This document shows, one piece after another, positions 13,650 to 27,600 of a stretch of DNA of 64,000 nucleotides. The stretch is from the NCBI GenBank assembly GCA_025617745.1, contig CM046861.1, positions 14,438,283 through 14,502,282 of the forward strand. The letters run 5' to 3'. Under the pieces are notes generated by a model. That model searched no databases and was not told the origin of the DNA. It saw only the letters and a list, made by a program, of their open reading frames with translations. The DNA comes from Heliocidaris erythrogramma (lineage: Eukaryota > Echinodermata > Echinoidea > Camarodonta > Echinometridae). Positions within the stretch are counted from its first letter, which is position 1. Every line of letters starts with the position of its first letter. A program made the translations under genes and the position numbers.

Positions 13650-15050
13650 TCCCTCAAAAATCAAGCTTTATACAAATAATCACGTATTCCCACCCGTAAA
13701 TCGATTTCAAATCACACCAGTGATGGTCAAATTCTTTTCAGTTCGGTCAGTTCAGTGTAAGGATTCCTGTTGCACCCTGGCAAAACATGGACAGTGATGA
13801 CGTCACAATGAGGACTGGCAGGGGAATGGACGTGGACGAGACACATACCGTACTGCTCGTGCTCACTTCTTTCGCGAGTCGGCCTCCATCGTAACACCTT
13901 GATATACATGTATCTCTTTCTTCTTCGGATCCTCCTCCTCATCTGTCTATCCTTATCCCTTCTCTCTATGTCTCTTTGTTCTTTCTTTTTATTATAATTT
14001 GTGTATATATTTTCTTCTCATTTTCTCTCCATCATATCTATTTACTGTCTCTAATTTCAGTCCTATCCATGTTCCTTTCTCACTTGCTTTCTTCCTCCCT
14101 TTTCCTGGCGATCACACATTCCGGTCATCTGTCATTTTGTTTTTCTTTCTCTTCCCCTTTTCTTATTTCTACTCACTTTTGTATTTTTTCCTGAGAACAA
14201 TGCCTTCCCATTTCCAGCTTCCTTCCCCCCCGCTCATTACTGCATTGTCTAGTCTGGTATAATCACAGTTTGCAAAACTCAATAAAGTTGAAATAATTGG
14301 TAATGACATTCATATATTATTAAATATTGATTTTTAATTGCATCTTACTCAGTTACTCGCATTTTATGTTACAGGTATTATTCTTCATTTTAATCGTAAC
14401 ATCATAATGTTTAGCATAATACAGTTGATTTACGATACACATTATAATCATACTACGGATATGAGGCTCCGTGAGCGTGCATCAGCTCACAGTCATGTTA
14501 TCTAGTCATTTTTTTAATCTCATAATTGTACAGTGTTAATGAACGGTACATAATAAATATAATTATATGTCATACCTTAGGTTAACATGGGATATAAAGT
14601 AGACAAGGTTCTGGATAAACCAAACCTGTGTGGTTCCATTATGGTTTTTTTGTGTGTGTTGAAAACAGTAGGACATGGCTGAAAGTCTTAGCTTGTATAT
14701 TGCCATGTTTGCACATATCTCAAATATGAGTGAAATTCTAACTGTAATTTGACCACTAGATAGCATAAATAGGTAAGAATAAACGAATTATATGTAGTTG
14801 TGTGATTGGATTGCAGATGCCACTCTTTCCGATGGACGCGTTTGAAGCTTAAGAGCCCACGGCGATGAGTGACAATCTCTCTTCAAACAAATATACATGA
14901 ACGTCTTGTGGGAGTATACTTTGATGAAAATGAGGAATTGGAAGGAAAACATCCTCTCATCATGCTCATATTCAACAAATAAACAGGATAACGTGAGCGG
15001 ACCGGGGGTGGTTGCATAATATGTAGGATGGAAGAAATCTATTAATGTAT
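13650..15050. other. No gene seen
   Basis: AT-rich with a CT-rich block at 13915-14240. No splice-consistent coding text on either strand. Confidence 0.55.
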
Positions 15051-15054
15051 GTGA

Positions 15055-15300
15055 AATTTGAAATGCCTGTCGAATCCAAAAATATCTGTTGATTTCCAAA
15101 TGTCTTTTGAATTCCAAATGTCTATTAAATTTGAATAAATGTCCGTTGAATCAATTAATCTGTCAATTTAGAGATGTCTGTTCATTCGAATGTCTGTGGA
15201 ATTCTACATATCTGTGGAATTCTAATGTCTGTTGAATTCCAAAATGTCTATTGAATTCTTGATGTCTGTTGATCCGTAATGTCTATCGAATGACGATGAA
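15055..15300 (+). repeat. Degenerate minisatellite, word AATGTCTGTTGAATTCC
   Basis: About eleven copies of (A/C)TGTCTGTTGAATTC-like text with a spacing of 20-25 nt. Copies differ by substitutions and short gaps. Confidence 0.75.
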
Positions 15301-15944
15301 TTGAAACGCCTTGTTCTCTAACTGTAATCCGTGTCTTTTGATGCTTCGTGATTATCTACCAGCAACCAAAAATATAAAAGAAACACATAACACGCCATTG
15401 GTATGACGCCTAAAAACTTGACCCCAAAAATGAAAACTAATTTTAAAAAGCAACGACAAATTATCGACGTTCAATGCTGGAAACCTTTCTCCTTCGCTTC
15501 AGATATTACACGTCAACCTTCAGTTTGCCTCTAAATCAATAACAATTGTGTCAAAGCGTACCGCCCTAGTAGAACGGAGGTCATATTAAAATGCCGCCAG
15601 TGTAGTTAAGCCCCAGTTGATGTTTTTCTTCTCAAACAGCTAGATTCTAGTGCTGTCAACAAGCCGGTCTAATAAATCTTGTGCTTACAATTCCATCTTT
15701 TATTTGTGATTCTATTATTAAAACGGTATTGGATGCCCTTCAGTCGTTTATGAGCATTAATTGGTGCGATATATTGTCCCACATTTACGGTAACATCTAA
15801 TGTTGATGTGAACACATTCCAAATACTACTTTCTAGTCCATACGTTTGCTTCACCATTTTCTTAAAACATGGTCTCTACAAGTATCCTACAAGTACTTTC
15901 ATACGTATAAATCGATGGTGATTTACTTAAAATTAATGTTGCAA

Positions 15945-16320
15945 AGTCGAAATGTGTTGGAATATCGGGACACGTAGGTGTTGAAACAGAGGGGTATCGG
16001 AACATAATGTGTTGGAACAAAAAAGGTCGTAGGGCTAAAGCGGTGTCAATGGATGCGGGAACATATAAGGGTGACAGAACACACACTTGTGGAAATAATG
16101 GCTTTAGGAATAGAGGGGATGCGATTTCGGAACCTAGAACTATGGGGATGTGGGTGTAAAAACACAGGGATGCCATAGCAAATGCATGTCGGAACAGACG
16201 GGTGTGGAAACAGTGGTTCCAGAACACGGATTTCGGAGCATATATCTTTGGGGAACATAGAGTTGCCAGAATATTAAAAGGGTGTCGGGATTAAAAGGGT
16301 GTCGGGCAACGGGGTTAGTT
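15945..16320 (+). repeat. Degenerate minisatellite, GGAACA / GGTGTCGG words
   Basis: GGAACA, GGTGT and GGGAT words alternate about every 20 nt (for example GGAACATATAAGGGTG, AAAAGGGTGTCGGGAT twice at the end). Overlapping open frames on the minus strand reflect the periodicity, not a gene. Confidence 0.7.
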
Positions 16321-16329
16321 ATGGGGAAT

Positions 16330-17570
16330 CCAACATCACTTGACGGCAATCTTTTAACCCAGTGCCATACGGGAACGAAGTGGGTCCTGTGTTAAGCCTA
16401 TGAGAATGAGATAATTCAGTAGCCAACAGGTTAATGGTGTGAATTATTACCAAGAGGACAAACACCGAGAGAAACCATTCTTCCAGGCAAGAAAATATAT
16501 TATTTAGCAACAGCTACAGCAACATTTACTAGTACTTTTCAACAAGCGTTGGCCCCTTAATCATTTGAATAATAACAGCAGTTATTGCAAAATATTGATG
16601 AAAGCAAAAAACTATAAGCGATGATTACAAAAAAAACTTTGAATTTTAAGCAGTCCCTTTATTAGCAAGAGTAATTTTCATATTGGCAATTTTTTTCCAT
16701 CCAAAACTCCACTTCTGGGAAAAATGCATCTTCATTCCCCTTTAATGAATCACTGTCTTGTATTAGGGAAATATATTCACCATGCATGATTCATATGGCA
16801 CAAGTAAACTTCTGATTAATGTAACGTATCTCAACAGAATATCTCCTTCCCTAGTCCAACCTAATCACACTCAATCAACTGCATCTACATATTCATGCTT
16901 GCGGCTTATACGAAGTCACCGTGGCAGATTCAGAGGGGACGTAACCATTTTCTTTTTGACAAGCTTTTTTGACAAGCTATCCTTGAGTTAGAGTTACGGA
17001 ATAGCATTTCGAGATTGACTGGTTCAAACTGATACTAAGTTATTTTTTCATGCATTAGATAGGTTGTTTCTACCAGCAAAATATAAAATAATATTAGTAG
17101 ATATTAGTAGAAAAAATCCTCAGCCACGGATGATAGTAAGTATCTAAAGCTTAAAAGAAAAGAAATGAAAAGTCGACGAGATTGCAAAATTCACTTTAGC
17201 CGGTTCTATATTTTTCAGATACTAAATGGCGCTTTAAAAAAAAATTCCGACTACTTTTGGACGACCCTACTATTCGCTAAGTATGCACATGTCACTGAGA
17301 GTCGAAATGTGAATATAGTTGATGAATTCTTAAATACTTTATAGGTTTTTTAATGAATATTAGTCTAACAATTGAAGAGAATTGGAAGAACAGGTATCTC
17401 ATTGAGGCTGCGAACATTTGGCAAAAGTCACAACTCTTGTTTTCACAGAGACTGCCTGCATTGCACGTGGCTTCACCATACTTATCTGCTCATTAATATT
17501 GTGAACATTTTCTACCAAAGCTTTTGGTACATAATTTAAATCTATTTGAAATACTGAACATTAGCAAATA
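16330..17570. other. No gene seen
   Basis: A relative of the repeat at 100-160 lies at 16360-16435. The rest is AT-rich and featureless to the eye. Confidence 0.55.
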
Positions 17571-17576
17571 GTTCTC

Positions 17577-17826
17577 TCTATAAACAATCTAATCAAGTGT
17601 GACTAGAATCTAGTCAGCTTTGACTACAATAACGATTCCCATGGGCACCTGCACTATTCTAGTCAAACCAACCAGCTTTGGGTGTGGCGTGAAAAGATTC
17701 CTTGTCAAATGAACAGAGTTCTGGTGAAAATGAACAGAATCCTAGTCAGAATGACTAGAATGTGAGTTAGAAAAAGTGACCAGGCGATCTGGTAAAAAAA
17801 AATGACTAGACTTTTTTTTAGAGTGT
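17577..17826. mobile_element. Small MITE of the GACTAG type, copy 2 (reversed)
   Basis: It contains GTGACCAGGCGATCTGG followed by GACTAGAC and TTTTTTTTTAGAGTGTT, the reverse complement of the left end of the copy at 7711. The left end (AAACAATCTA) is worn. GACTAG or TAGTCA words recur every 20-30 nt. Confidence 0.6.
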
Positions 17827-18089
17827 TGTGTTTGATTCAGTGAAAACATATTTTCTGTCATTACCAGAAAAAAAAATATACCTTTAAGTCAACTCTTATA
17901 TAAATCTTTTTTTCTTAATCCTTACTCCACCGCTGACGCAGCATCATTCCCGTATTTACCCAATCAGTTGTAATGGAAAGCGCATGATTTGGCTAGAAAG
18001 AATTACACACGCCTTAGCCTGTCGGTATGAGCGAGGCCAAACCAAACGCAATTTATCAGACTGGAAAAGTGGGATCACATTGCGCAAGA

Positions 18090-18202
18090 GCGGAGAAATA
18101 GAAAGCGAGAGAGAAACAGAACAGAGAGAGAGGAGACAGCGATGGAGAGAAAAAAGGAGGGGAAAAGAGGAAGAGAGGGAGAGAGAAAGATGGAAAGGTA
18201 GC

Positions 18203-18233
<31 letters not shown>

Positions 18234-18415
18234 CGCGCACGTGCGGGGGGGGGGGGGGGGGTAGCGAGTGGGGAGATAAATGGAGAGAGATGCAGAGGAG
18301 AGAAAGAGAAGGGGGATGGGGTAACAGAGGAGGGATCGAAATGAAAAAAAGAGTTAGGAGGGAAGAAAGATAGATAGAAAAACAGACAGACAGACAGAAA
18401 GACAGAGAGATAACT
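18090..18415 (+). repeat. Polypurine tract with an 18-G run
   Basis: GAGAGA and GGAGAG text interrupted by CGCGCACGTGC and then poly-G at 18244. Ends in ACAGACAGACAG. Confidence 0.85.
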
Positions 18416-19017
18416 TTGTTGTAAATGGCGCAGCTCTCTCATGTTTCGTGAACTTAAATACATGAATGAACCTGTGTAAATCTATAATTTCGACACTTAA
18501 CCCTGTCACGACCAAAGTCAACAACACTATATACAAAGTGATTAGTATTTTAGTCTTGTGGCAACGAGAGGGTTAATAGCTCTTCCTTATTCCAATCCGG
18601 AGGAGTAATCATTCTCTCCTACTGAGGGGATCTCTCTAACAAAAAGGTCACTACTTATCGAAAACCAAAGGTTATACTGCCTGCATAAGCATGATAAGTA
18701 AAATTGAACATTCAAGTAAAAAAAACAGGAAAGAAGAAACTATGTGCTGTTTTCAAAATTGGGATCCTGCGTAGTTTCTGTTGCTAGGTTAAATATTTTC
18801 GCCACACGTAACCATACGTTAATTCATTATGTGTTGGACCGTAATTCTTTAGGCATTATTTTTGGTTCATCAGTGGACCACTAATCATGTTCAGTTTAAA
18901 TAGTTATTGTATCATAAAAATAGCATACATCTAGAATGAATCAATGGAGTAATCACACAATTCAAAATCTGAATAAATGTTATTACGTAATCATTTGAAT
19001 ATGAATGTGTAACTTAA

Positions 19018-19315
19018 AGGGCAATCCAAACTTGGTAATAAGATGATTTGTGTGAAAGCAGAAAAATAAGAAAAACAGGATAGTGAAAGTTTGAAAGAAA
19101 TCGGACAAGGACTAAGAAAGTTATGGATGTTTTAAAAATGAGATCAATACATCTATGCGAATCTCAGATGACATTACCTATTCAGTGATTACAACTTTCA
19201 AAAATTCATAGCTTTCTCATTCCTTGTCCGATTTCGTTCAAACTTTCACCAATCTCCTTCTCTGATTTTTTCCTCTTTCTTTCAAAGCAACTTGTCATCA
19301 AGGTCGGATTTCTCT
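19018..19315. mobile_element. TTAA-flanked MITE, complete short copy
   Basis: Flanked by TTAA at 19014-19017 and 19316-19319. Ends AGGGCAATCC and GGATTTCTCT. The arms fold back: GTGAAAGTTTGAAAGAAATCGG near 19083 pairs with CCGATTTCGTTCAAACTTTCAC near 19228 (shown as the pairing blocks, each with a mismatch). Total 298 bp. Confidence 0.7.
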
Positions 19316-19319
19316 TTAA

Positions 19320-22300
19320 AGACACATTGCCAAAACGAGCCAATGATTCTAAACCATTCGATCCAAGAAGGAGAAGTATTTTATAAATATAAATATAAAC
19401 AAGGTTAATCACACAATTTTTGGTTTAATTTAATTAATTTAATTAATTTAATTCACACAGGAGAAAAATATTCACCAAGTTTTCAATGCTTTATTGGTGG
19501 TGGTGTGTGCGTGTGTTTGTGTGCGAGCGATAGTATGCGTAAGCATGCCTCTGTCCGTTAAATTATAATGTTATACCTTAGAATCTGTACTAGAATGTAT
19601 ATGTTATTGTTGGGAATGTCGAAAAATATTAATCCAAAGAGTCTGTGCCATCCAGACATTTTTTTGAAATAGTTTTCTCAAACAAGAAATTTCCTTCTAA
19701 TTTTAACACTTAAAAAAGTAAATAAAAGTAACTTACGGAATTGGCAAATATCAATAGTCCACAGTGACTATTAAACCAATTTTTTTTGTCGAAACTTTAA
19801 AACTGCATCCAGCAATTCAAGATTGAATTTTCATTATTTTCAATCACGCAAATTCCATTTTAGTTCCACTATGAAAGTGTAAAACAATGTAATTTGTTAC
19901 TGTTAAATTCAGAATTATTATGTCCTTTCGATTAGGTGTGGTTGTTTAATGACGTCACTGGATGCCTTTCGTTGTTACGCTGAGATGACTGTGGTAACTT
20001 GTTATCATGACATGCTGAAATTATAATGTAATTGCCAGGCCCATCATTGCTCAACCATAACTGTACTTACTGATCGCAGTTGAAGGTTAACAATCAATAA
20101 ACAGCAGGAGACAGGAACTAGAAAGTCCGTCACCATTGCCTGTCGTTGTTAGTTTCTGCAATATTATTATCTCTTTCCTTTTAATCCTTTGTTATGATGG
20201 AATCAATTAGGTTTTAATCAATATCCACGCTGCTTCTACCCCTTTGTGTGAGCTGTTCTCACGTTTCACTCAGCAATTCTGCCTCCTTAAGTTTAATCTG
20301 GATTTAATTCAGTTTTCATAACAATAAAATTGCTGCAAATGTTAATGCAGTTGGTGCACTCCTTAGCGTACTTGTATGGTTGCTTCAAAATTACCACCAG
20401 CAGTTCTTGTTGTTCAAGAACTCTATAATCAGAAACATATCCTTCCAAAGTCGATGACGGAAAGGTTCCACAAATATCCAATAAGAAATAATTGATTCTG
20501 CTATCTTTAAAATCCGTACTATTAACAGAATTGTTCGTCGACATTATAATGTGATCACCCACATACAACCAGATGTTATCTTGACAAATTAATTAGCTTG
20601 TCTATACACAAGCACTAAACAAAGCATACAAATTAACGTTCGCGCTTGGCCATTATTACCCAAAAAGCTAGTTAGTCTTGCTATGGATGTTCACTCACCA
20701 TCATGATACGATTTTATTGTTGCAATTTTGGCGTTCATCGGCGGACTGTTTGACTAAAACAATACACTTTTTTTTACAACATCCGCGGTTCGCAAACTAG
20801 GAATACCTAAATTCCGCCGTAAATAGGGTTATTTTAGTAAGAGACCTGCTTGAAATTGGTAGAAATAGGGTTTCTAAAGATCCATATTTTCCTTACTTTT
20901 CAATTGTGAGATGGAGGATAAATTTGGTTTATAAAGTAGTAATAAAGTTTCCCATTTTTGTATTATATGTATTTTTATGTACAGTATTCTGAAGTACACA
21001 TGTTTATTATTGTCATTTTTAAGAGATGTGAAATAAAGATGAATTGAAATGAAATCGAATAAATCTACCCGTTTTCCACAAAATAAGGGTTAAATTTTTT
21101 AAATCCTGGAACAGTCGTGTGATAGAACCGAGTGAACTCCCCGATGTACATGTTCACGACAAGGTCTGGTATAATGCGAGGAATAAACACATGACAAAAT
21201 TATCGTCAACCAATCATTATGATAGCAAAACGATGTCTCTACGCATTGCTTTAATTGCTTGGAAAACAGGTTATTACGAAGGTATATCAAAATCAATCGC
21301 CAGCTAGACCGTAGGTCCATTGTAAATCAGAACATAAACAATTTGTTTACTAAGCTTTTATTAACCCGAAAAGAAAGAAAATAACAAACGTATTGATACG
21401 ATTATTTCATACACGATTCCGCAGATTCATGTTCCCAGTTTCATTATTCCAGAAATTCACCTTTTTTCTCGAACCTCCGGAATAATGCGACCCTTGAAAA
21501 CAACGACCGCGATACAAATGACGAGACCCAATTAACTGCTGACAACATACACTGATACACATACACATAACATTCTTTTTTCACAAACGCTTATAGTCTA
21601 ATTTTTATCATTTAATTCCTTATGACGCCAGCAAGCAACATCCAAAACGACACGTCACCAAACTTGAGTGTAAGAATATCAACTCGAACAATTATGATGA
21701 TGATTATGCGATACTTTATTATAAAAAATAATGAAGCCTTTATTTCATATTTTCAATCACATATACTTAAAGCTGTGCATATCCGTAGGCTACATATATA
21801 TATGTGGTTGGTTGGGAGGGGAGATTACATTAAAAACAGTTCCAAATGTTCAACATAGGCGTAAAGGTCCAATTTCTACAGGGGGTGGTCGTATCTCTTA
21901 CCTGAATATCAACTTTCCAGTTTGAAAGATTTTGACGCTACATTATTAATTGTGGCATTGTAATTAATTTTTATCATTGAATTGTATAAAGTAAGATGTA
22001 AATATGAAATAAACAACAAACAGGTCACCATATTCTTAAATTTTCAACGAAGGCAGTAATAAATTGCACTAAGTTTCCAAAATTCCCAGCAACATTTTTG
22101 GATTTTCCGGCAGAAAATTCCTAGTGGGACCCACTCCCTTACCGCCTACGTCATGGTGATTTCTTTAAAGGTACACACACAAAAACAACATTGATATGTT
22201 TTATCGGGTACCATACATAATTATGTACAATAGGTTACATTAAGTACAAATGTTTGGTCCATATGACTGCAAAATATGCCACTGAAATATAATACCACAT

Positions 22301-22830
22301 TGTGCCGACTGGGCTCCCCTGTAGAACGGAAACCCCTCGATACGTTCTGTGTCACACTGCATTGCATCCGAATTCATAGTTGCTATGGTTACGCATTTGC
22401 CTTGCAAAGAGTGAAGCGATTACCATCAAGAATACATCTATAGGTAATTCATCAAATGATACAAACGAGCTCAAAAGATCAACTTATTCTGATTGACACT
22501 TAATTCCAAGCGACAGTTTGCTGACAGAGACACGATCACAAGCTGTGCTGGAAGATATCATAGTGCACGAACTTATATATAATGTTACCATGAAACAGAT
22601 TCGTTAATAATATCATTCTGGTCAATCCATTGGGCATGCGACAATGACATACTAGGTTAAACTTCATTTATCATTATAAGGTTGATCCAGAAAGAAAAGA
22701 AAAATGTTTACTGGATGAGATGAACAATTTCGGAATGTACCCCAGTCACACCTACCACACCGAGATCACATCGACAATAGACTGAATAAAATCTATTAGA
22801 TTACTCCTAATGGCCAATATTTTGTCTACT
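19320..22830. other. No gene seen
   Basis: AT-rich, with a TTTAATTTAATTAATTTAAT run at 19421 and a TA microsatellite at 21796. The longest frames are short and lack family motifs. Confidence 0.55.
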
Positions 22831-22980
22831 GCTGAGTCCATTTCTTATCATTTGGGGGATTCCAAAACCTTATAGCATACACCAGTAATTCTTATGTGCT
22901 ATATAATCAACGTTTCGCAACCATTGAGACAGTTTCTTTAACAAAAAATCTTGTGATCAAAACTCAACTTTATCTTTAAG
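22830..22980. repeat. Dispersed repeat, copy 2
   Basis: Matches 815-985 over about 150 bp at roughly 75 percent by eye. Confidence 0.65.
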
Positions 22981-23812
22981 GAGATTAAGATAGAATTACA
23001 TTATAGTATATACATGTATAAAGGGATAATTTAAGCGCTTTCATGTCCTTAATGAAAAGGGCAGATAGGGGTCCATATCCAGTCAAATATAGATATATAT
23101 TTACCACCATGACCGTTAGGACTTTATAGGGACTGGTCTTTTCAGACTTTTAATGTTACATTTATATTGTAATTTTCTAAATTAATCGCAAACAAGTGAT
23201 GTAAAGGAATAATCGTTTCATGGTTTTCACAAAAATCCTCAAGGACTTCATGCTTAAAGACAGCTGCACGTGTTGCTGACCACTAAATGTGCTGAGAGCG
23301 TGGTTGTTTTAGATTTGTCTTGCAGCTTAATTGTTCATCAAAATCCATTATAAAATATACAAATCGTATGACCTTCCAAAAGACCACACAGTGCCCTTTT
23401 TTCAAATCTGCATAAAAGCAAACTTTGAAATTCAATTATTATCATTTCCACTGCTATCATTTAAGGACGTTGACTGGAGTGGGGTGCAAAATGTATCACC
23501 TTTCTCACATATTTAAACAACCAATTACTTTCTTAAACAATATTATTGATGAGAGGAAACAAGGAAATTCCGAAGATATTTTTGGGTGGTGTGTATATAT
23601 ATATATATATATCATTGAAATATATGATATAATGCAAAAATAGAATAGGTATCATGAAAATACTCATGCAGTAGATTGAAAGCTGTGACAAGCAAAGGTT
23701 ACAAAAATATTTATCAGAAGCTCTGTCCGTCTAGAGCGGCAAGACTGATTAAGGTGTCCAGCTTGACGTGTTCAACTCATTTGCCATTGGTTCGGATTGG
23801 CATTCGAACTGA

Positions 23813-25455
23813 TTATATTCCTTTACAGTCAGATATGGAAGGAACCGGTGATATCGGTGGAGAAACGATTTCATTCTGTCCAGGAGTGAGGAAGGTACAA
23901 CCGATTGTACCCTCAGGTTTACTATGGTTCAAACCAAGTCCGATCTGTCTCATCGGGTGTCTTCGTGACGTCCTAGGACTCATCCTCGGGCTCACCGATG
24001 GCGACCTCGGGGATGTCACGTCAGGCAACGTCGGCACCTGGCTAATGCTTGAGGGCGGGCTAACCCTTCGCTCAGGTGTTGGGGATCGTGGATCCTTAGT
24101 CTCTGGGGAACGGCAAAGTCCTGTGAGATTTTCATCATACAGACCCTCACTAACTTTCAATGCCGGTAGCTGGAGGAATGAAGAGGAAGGGCTCGATGTC
24201 TGGCTACTTGAGAGAGTGTCCCCCGTTTCGCAATCGCTTACGTCATCAGATGATGTAGCAAGGCTGTTTGGTACAAGAACCGATGTGAGACGCTTAAACC
24301 TTGGATCCGAAATACTGTTGTCTGGGTGCGTGGGGATATTGCTTTCAGATTTTGCACTTCGAAGAGTAGGCTCACCAAAACTGTGGTGATCATGATGTTG
24401 TTTGCAGTGGCTAGATGACGTGAAACAAAGTTCTTGGGACTTGCGTAGTTCATTGGGAGACCTTGCTCTGCGTACATGCGGCAAATCATGCTCCCAAACA
24501 GCCTTTCCGCGTCGTGATCGTCCAGGTGAATCATTTCCAGCTTCACAGTGGTCAATCAGGTCTTCGCTCAGATTGGTGACATTTGGATGTAACGTGAGGT
24601 CGTCAAAGCACTGCTCGATGTGAATGGTCGGCGCGTGTTGAGGGGAGGACGTCGCACTCCGCGAGGTAGCTTCATGTAGCATAAACTCAGACGACATCGA
24701 TGACTTCGGGAAGAGGCTTGTAGCTGACATCGATCGCTTTCTGACCCCGGGGATAACAGCCTATTATTTTCTCTCAAGTCTGAATCTGAAGATGTTCGCT
24801 GAGGTTCAGGCATAGATTTAGCCTCCTGAGAATAGTCTTTGACTACCACTTTGATTTGTTTGGTTGCGTTTGGAACGTTTTCGGGTTTCTTGCCCACCTT
24901 GACTTTTCTTGTTCTGGCTGGGGACTGGTTGGGAGAGTTCTGCCTCGAGGACACACGCGGGAGATTCAGGTTGATAGGCGAATGACTCAAAACATCGGAC
25001 AGTCTGTCCGACTGGTCAGTGTGTCCTCTGCTAGGCACCGAACTAGGCCTATTGTCATACACACTATGCTTGTGAATATCCTTCCTGATTCGTCTCACCT
25101 CCGCAGCTTCTCTTTGTCGCGTCTTCAGAAGTCTCTGTGATTCGCGATCAATTTCTCCCAGCTTCATGGCGAGCTGACGGTTCTGGACAGTGGCGGCCTC
25201 GAGAACAGAGTCTTCGCAACTGGGCAAACGGGTCGTTCCTGCTTCGATGCCAGTATTGAGACGAGATGGACTCACGCCGGCCACATACGTACTCAGGGCT
25301 TTCCCGCATACTTCTGGTCCACGGTTCGAAGCTCGATTCTGATGAGGTTTCATTGGATGATTCGGAGGGTGAGGCGAATGCTGGTATTCGTTCCGGTGAT
25401 GTGGTTGAGGAGACAAACTCCGATGTCGTCCAATCTGAAGAGGCATAACGAGCAT
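23813..25455 (-). CDS. Ser/Pro-rich protein of unknown function, frame broken once
   Basis: The frame opens at ATG 25455 with an in-frame TGA 18 nt upstream. Frame 1 runs from MLVMPLQIGRHRS through a charged helix (about residues 85-125; EIDRESQRLLKTRQREAAE) to SSDSDLRENN. A second frame carries RKRSMSATSLFPKSS and long Ser/Pro stretches (SPRSPSVSPRMSPR) to the end SDCKGI. The frames join if one base is missing in CCCCGGGG at 24745-24752 (about 547 residues). They also join if a 137-nt GT-AG intron (24761-24897) is removed, but its acceptor lacks a pyrimidine tract and the stretch is fully open. Composition suggests a disordered, phosphorylated cytoplasmic or cytoskeletal protein. I do not recognise the family. 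GC content is higher than in the flanks. Confidence 0.7.
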
Positions 25456-27600
25456 TGATCCACAAGAAACTCAACACAATTACACAATTGACTCCGTGAA
25501 ATGTTACTTCAGCGCAACCTCTTCAGAAAGGTTACCGCAAACAAACACGCACTTCTTTCAAATGCACGTAATTCAAGATTTTACACCGAGAAAGCAATTA
25601 GTTTAAAATATTGTCTTACTTCGGAGACACGTCGATTTGCTACAGGCAGCGACTTCGTTTTTTACCTTATACTATCCCTGCGCTCAATTCTTTCACTGTT
25701 AACTGACACTCCAAAGTCGCTGTAATTACATGCGGTTCATGTATTCTTCCCAGATCCCAAGGTAGTGATAGACGAAGATCAATAGCAGCCCTAATATTTT
25801 TGAGAGTCCTTCCCTGCATGCACGACTAAAATGAGAAGTAATAAATTATGAAGCACAGCCTCCAAGGAGATCCACCTTCTCTGTGTTCAATTCGTATCAA
25901 TGCGCTCTTCACTATCCACAATCGCTTCTCCAAAACGGCGGATTTGACTTACTGCGGTGGAGTTTTGTGTGAGCACGTCTCGCGCGCAAATCGGAAGAGT
26001 GATGCCGTGTCGTCTACGTGAAAGCTTTTAATGAGGAAAGCAGAATGGTGCGATGACATCTAATACGACATGTCGCGGGGGAGGATGGGGGATGGATGAT
26101 CGTTCCGCGGGGATAGGACAAATTATACATATAGATACATTCTCAACAGGAATCCTTGCATGCAATATCCGAATAAATTCACATGTCAAGCTTTGTAAAT
26201 AAGTGGGTTGGATTTAAAGGTAAGTGTCAGCCATTAAATCAACCGAAATAGGCTGTGTTGTGGGCAGCATCAAAACGTTTACTTTCAGAAATATGTCATT
26301 AGTTATAGTTCTATAGTCATAGACTTATACAGGGCACATGGAGAAAAGAAAAACGACTTTGAAAAAAACACATACAAAAAGAGATACAAAACAAAAAATT
26401 TTATAGGGCAAGGAGACAGACAGAGAGAGAGAGAGAAGAAAGAGTGCTCTTCTTCAAGTATTTTTTTCAATAAAGTTTTCATTCATTTATTTTTTATGTG
26501 GGGGGAATGTGGGGATGGGGGGGGGGGGGGTCTAGTATGTACACATGAAGTTTTACACGCACTTTTATCTTCAAACCAAATATTAGGTACAGATATATTC
26601 AATTTAAAATCATTTTTCTATGTGGTAAGTATATTTCGATGTTTTCTTGCCTGTTTAATCTATATTTAAGATTAAACAAACTACTGCCAATGGATATAAT
26701 TTGATAAATTATTTTCATCACGTTTTGCGCACCACTCCCTCACTATTGAAGTACATGTATAAAAAAAAAACACTATGTGATTTTAACAAATCTTTATCGA
26801 TCATCAGTCCAAGATGTAGGATAATCATCAGACGAAACCAAAAAAGTCAGACGCATTAAATGTAGCAATAAAATGTGGATAAACAGGGGATTGATATATT
26901 TCGGCGGGGGTGAGGTGCATTGGGGTCGCATATAGCATGTGTGGGTGTGTGTGTGTGTGTGTTATTGGGTTTTTACAGACGTGTATCAATCAGATATGAT
27001 TATTTACGTCTGGGACCGACCTTTAACGTCACCATCCGAAAGACGTGACTCAGTCTCGAACCTGGGTCCGCTGAATCAGTTTATAACTTCCACTGGTAGC
27101 TGGATTATTGTTTTATAGCATAGGTTTATAGCCCCCTCTTTTACAGTGCGCCTCTGCATTTTATTGTGACGTCATGTTTCCGAGCTCGGAGCGTTACTTA
27201 GCCTGAAAGCAGGATTATATTGACTTGAAGCAAGGGCTACATTATCCAATCTATTGCATTTAACTGGCCGCACAGGGAATATGAAAAGAGGGATAATACT
27301 TTTGACGAACGTAAACAATGTGCAATAAAGTCCTATTAATCCGTCAGCAGGTCATGTAGTCTGTACCTTCAGACCTTGCCTATTGTCTTTCGTGTTGTAT
27401 TGAAATGTGTTGTATTTCTGTATTTTGTATTTTTATTCCAGCAGTGCATTACAATACAATTCAACAAAATCATTATACCTCAAAACGTAATAAACACACA
27501 TATGAGTGTACTTTCAATAAATGGATGTTAGATTGACCCCATTAAGTACACATCGAACGGCCTTCATGTACTGTATATGTGACGTGTCAAAAAATAACCA
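25456..27600. other. 5' flank of the Ser/Pro-rich gene, then repeats
   Basis: The first 600 bp are moderately GC-rich (CGCGCGCAAATCGG near 25980) and may hold the promoter. Poly-G at 26515 and GT at 26940 follow. Text near 26990-27110 (GACTCAGTCTCGAACCTGGG) resembles a dispersed SINE-type repeat. Confidence 0.5.

Noticed and set aside
15862-16349. Overlapping minus-strand frames rich in Phe, Pro and His
   Set aside because: They follow the ~20-nt word array in three frames at once, so the signal is repeat periodicity.
20293-20568. 91-codon minus-strand frame (MSTNNSVNSTDF region)
   Set aside because: It looks vaguely protein-like but has no recognisable motif, no splice partners and no neighbouring coding exon.
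23676-24623. Plus-strand frames opposite the Ser/Pro-rich gene
   Set aside because: They are antisense shadows; the minus strand has the better start and low-complexity Ser/Pro text typical of real proteins.
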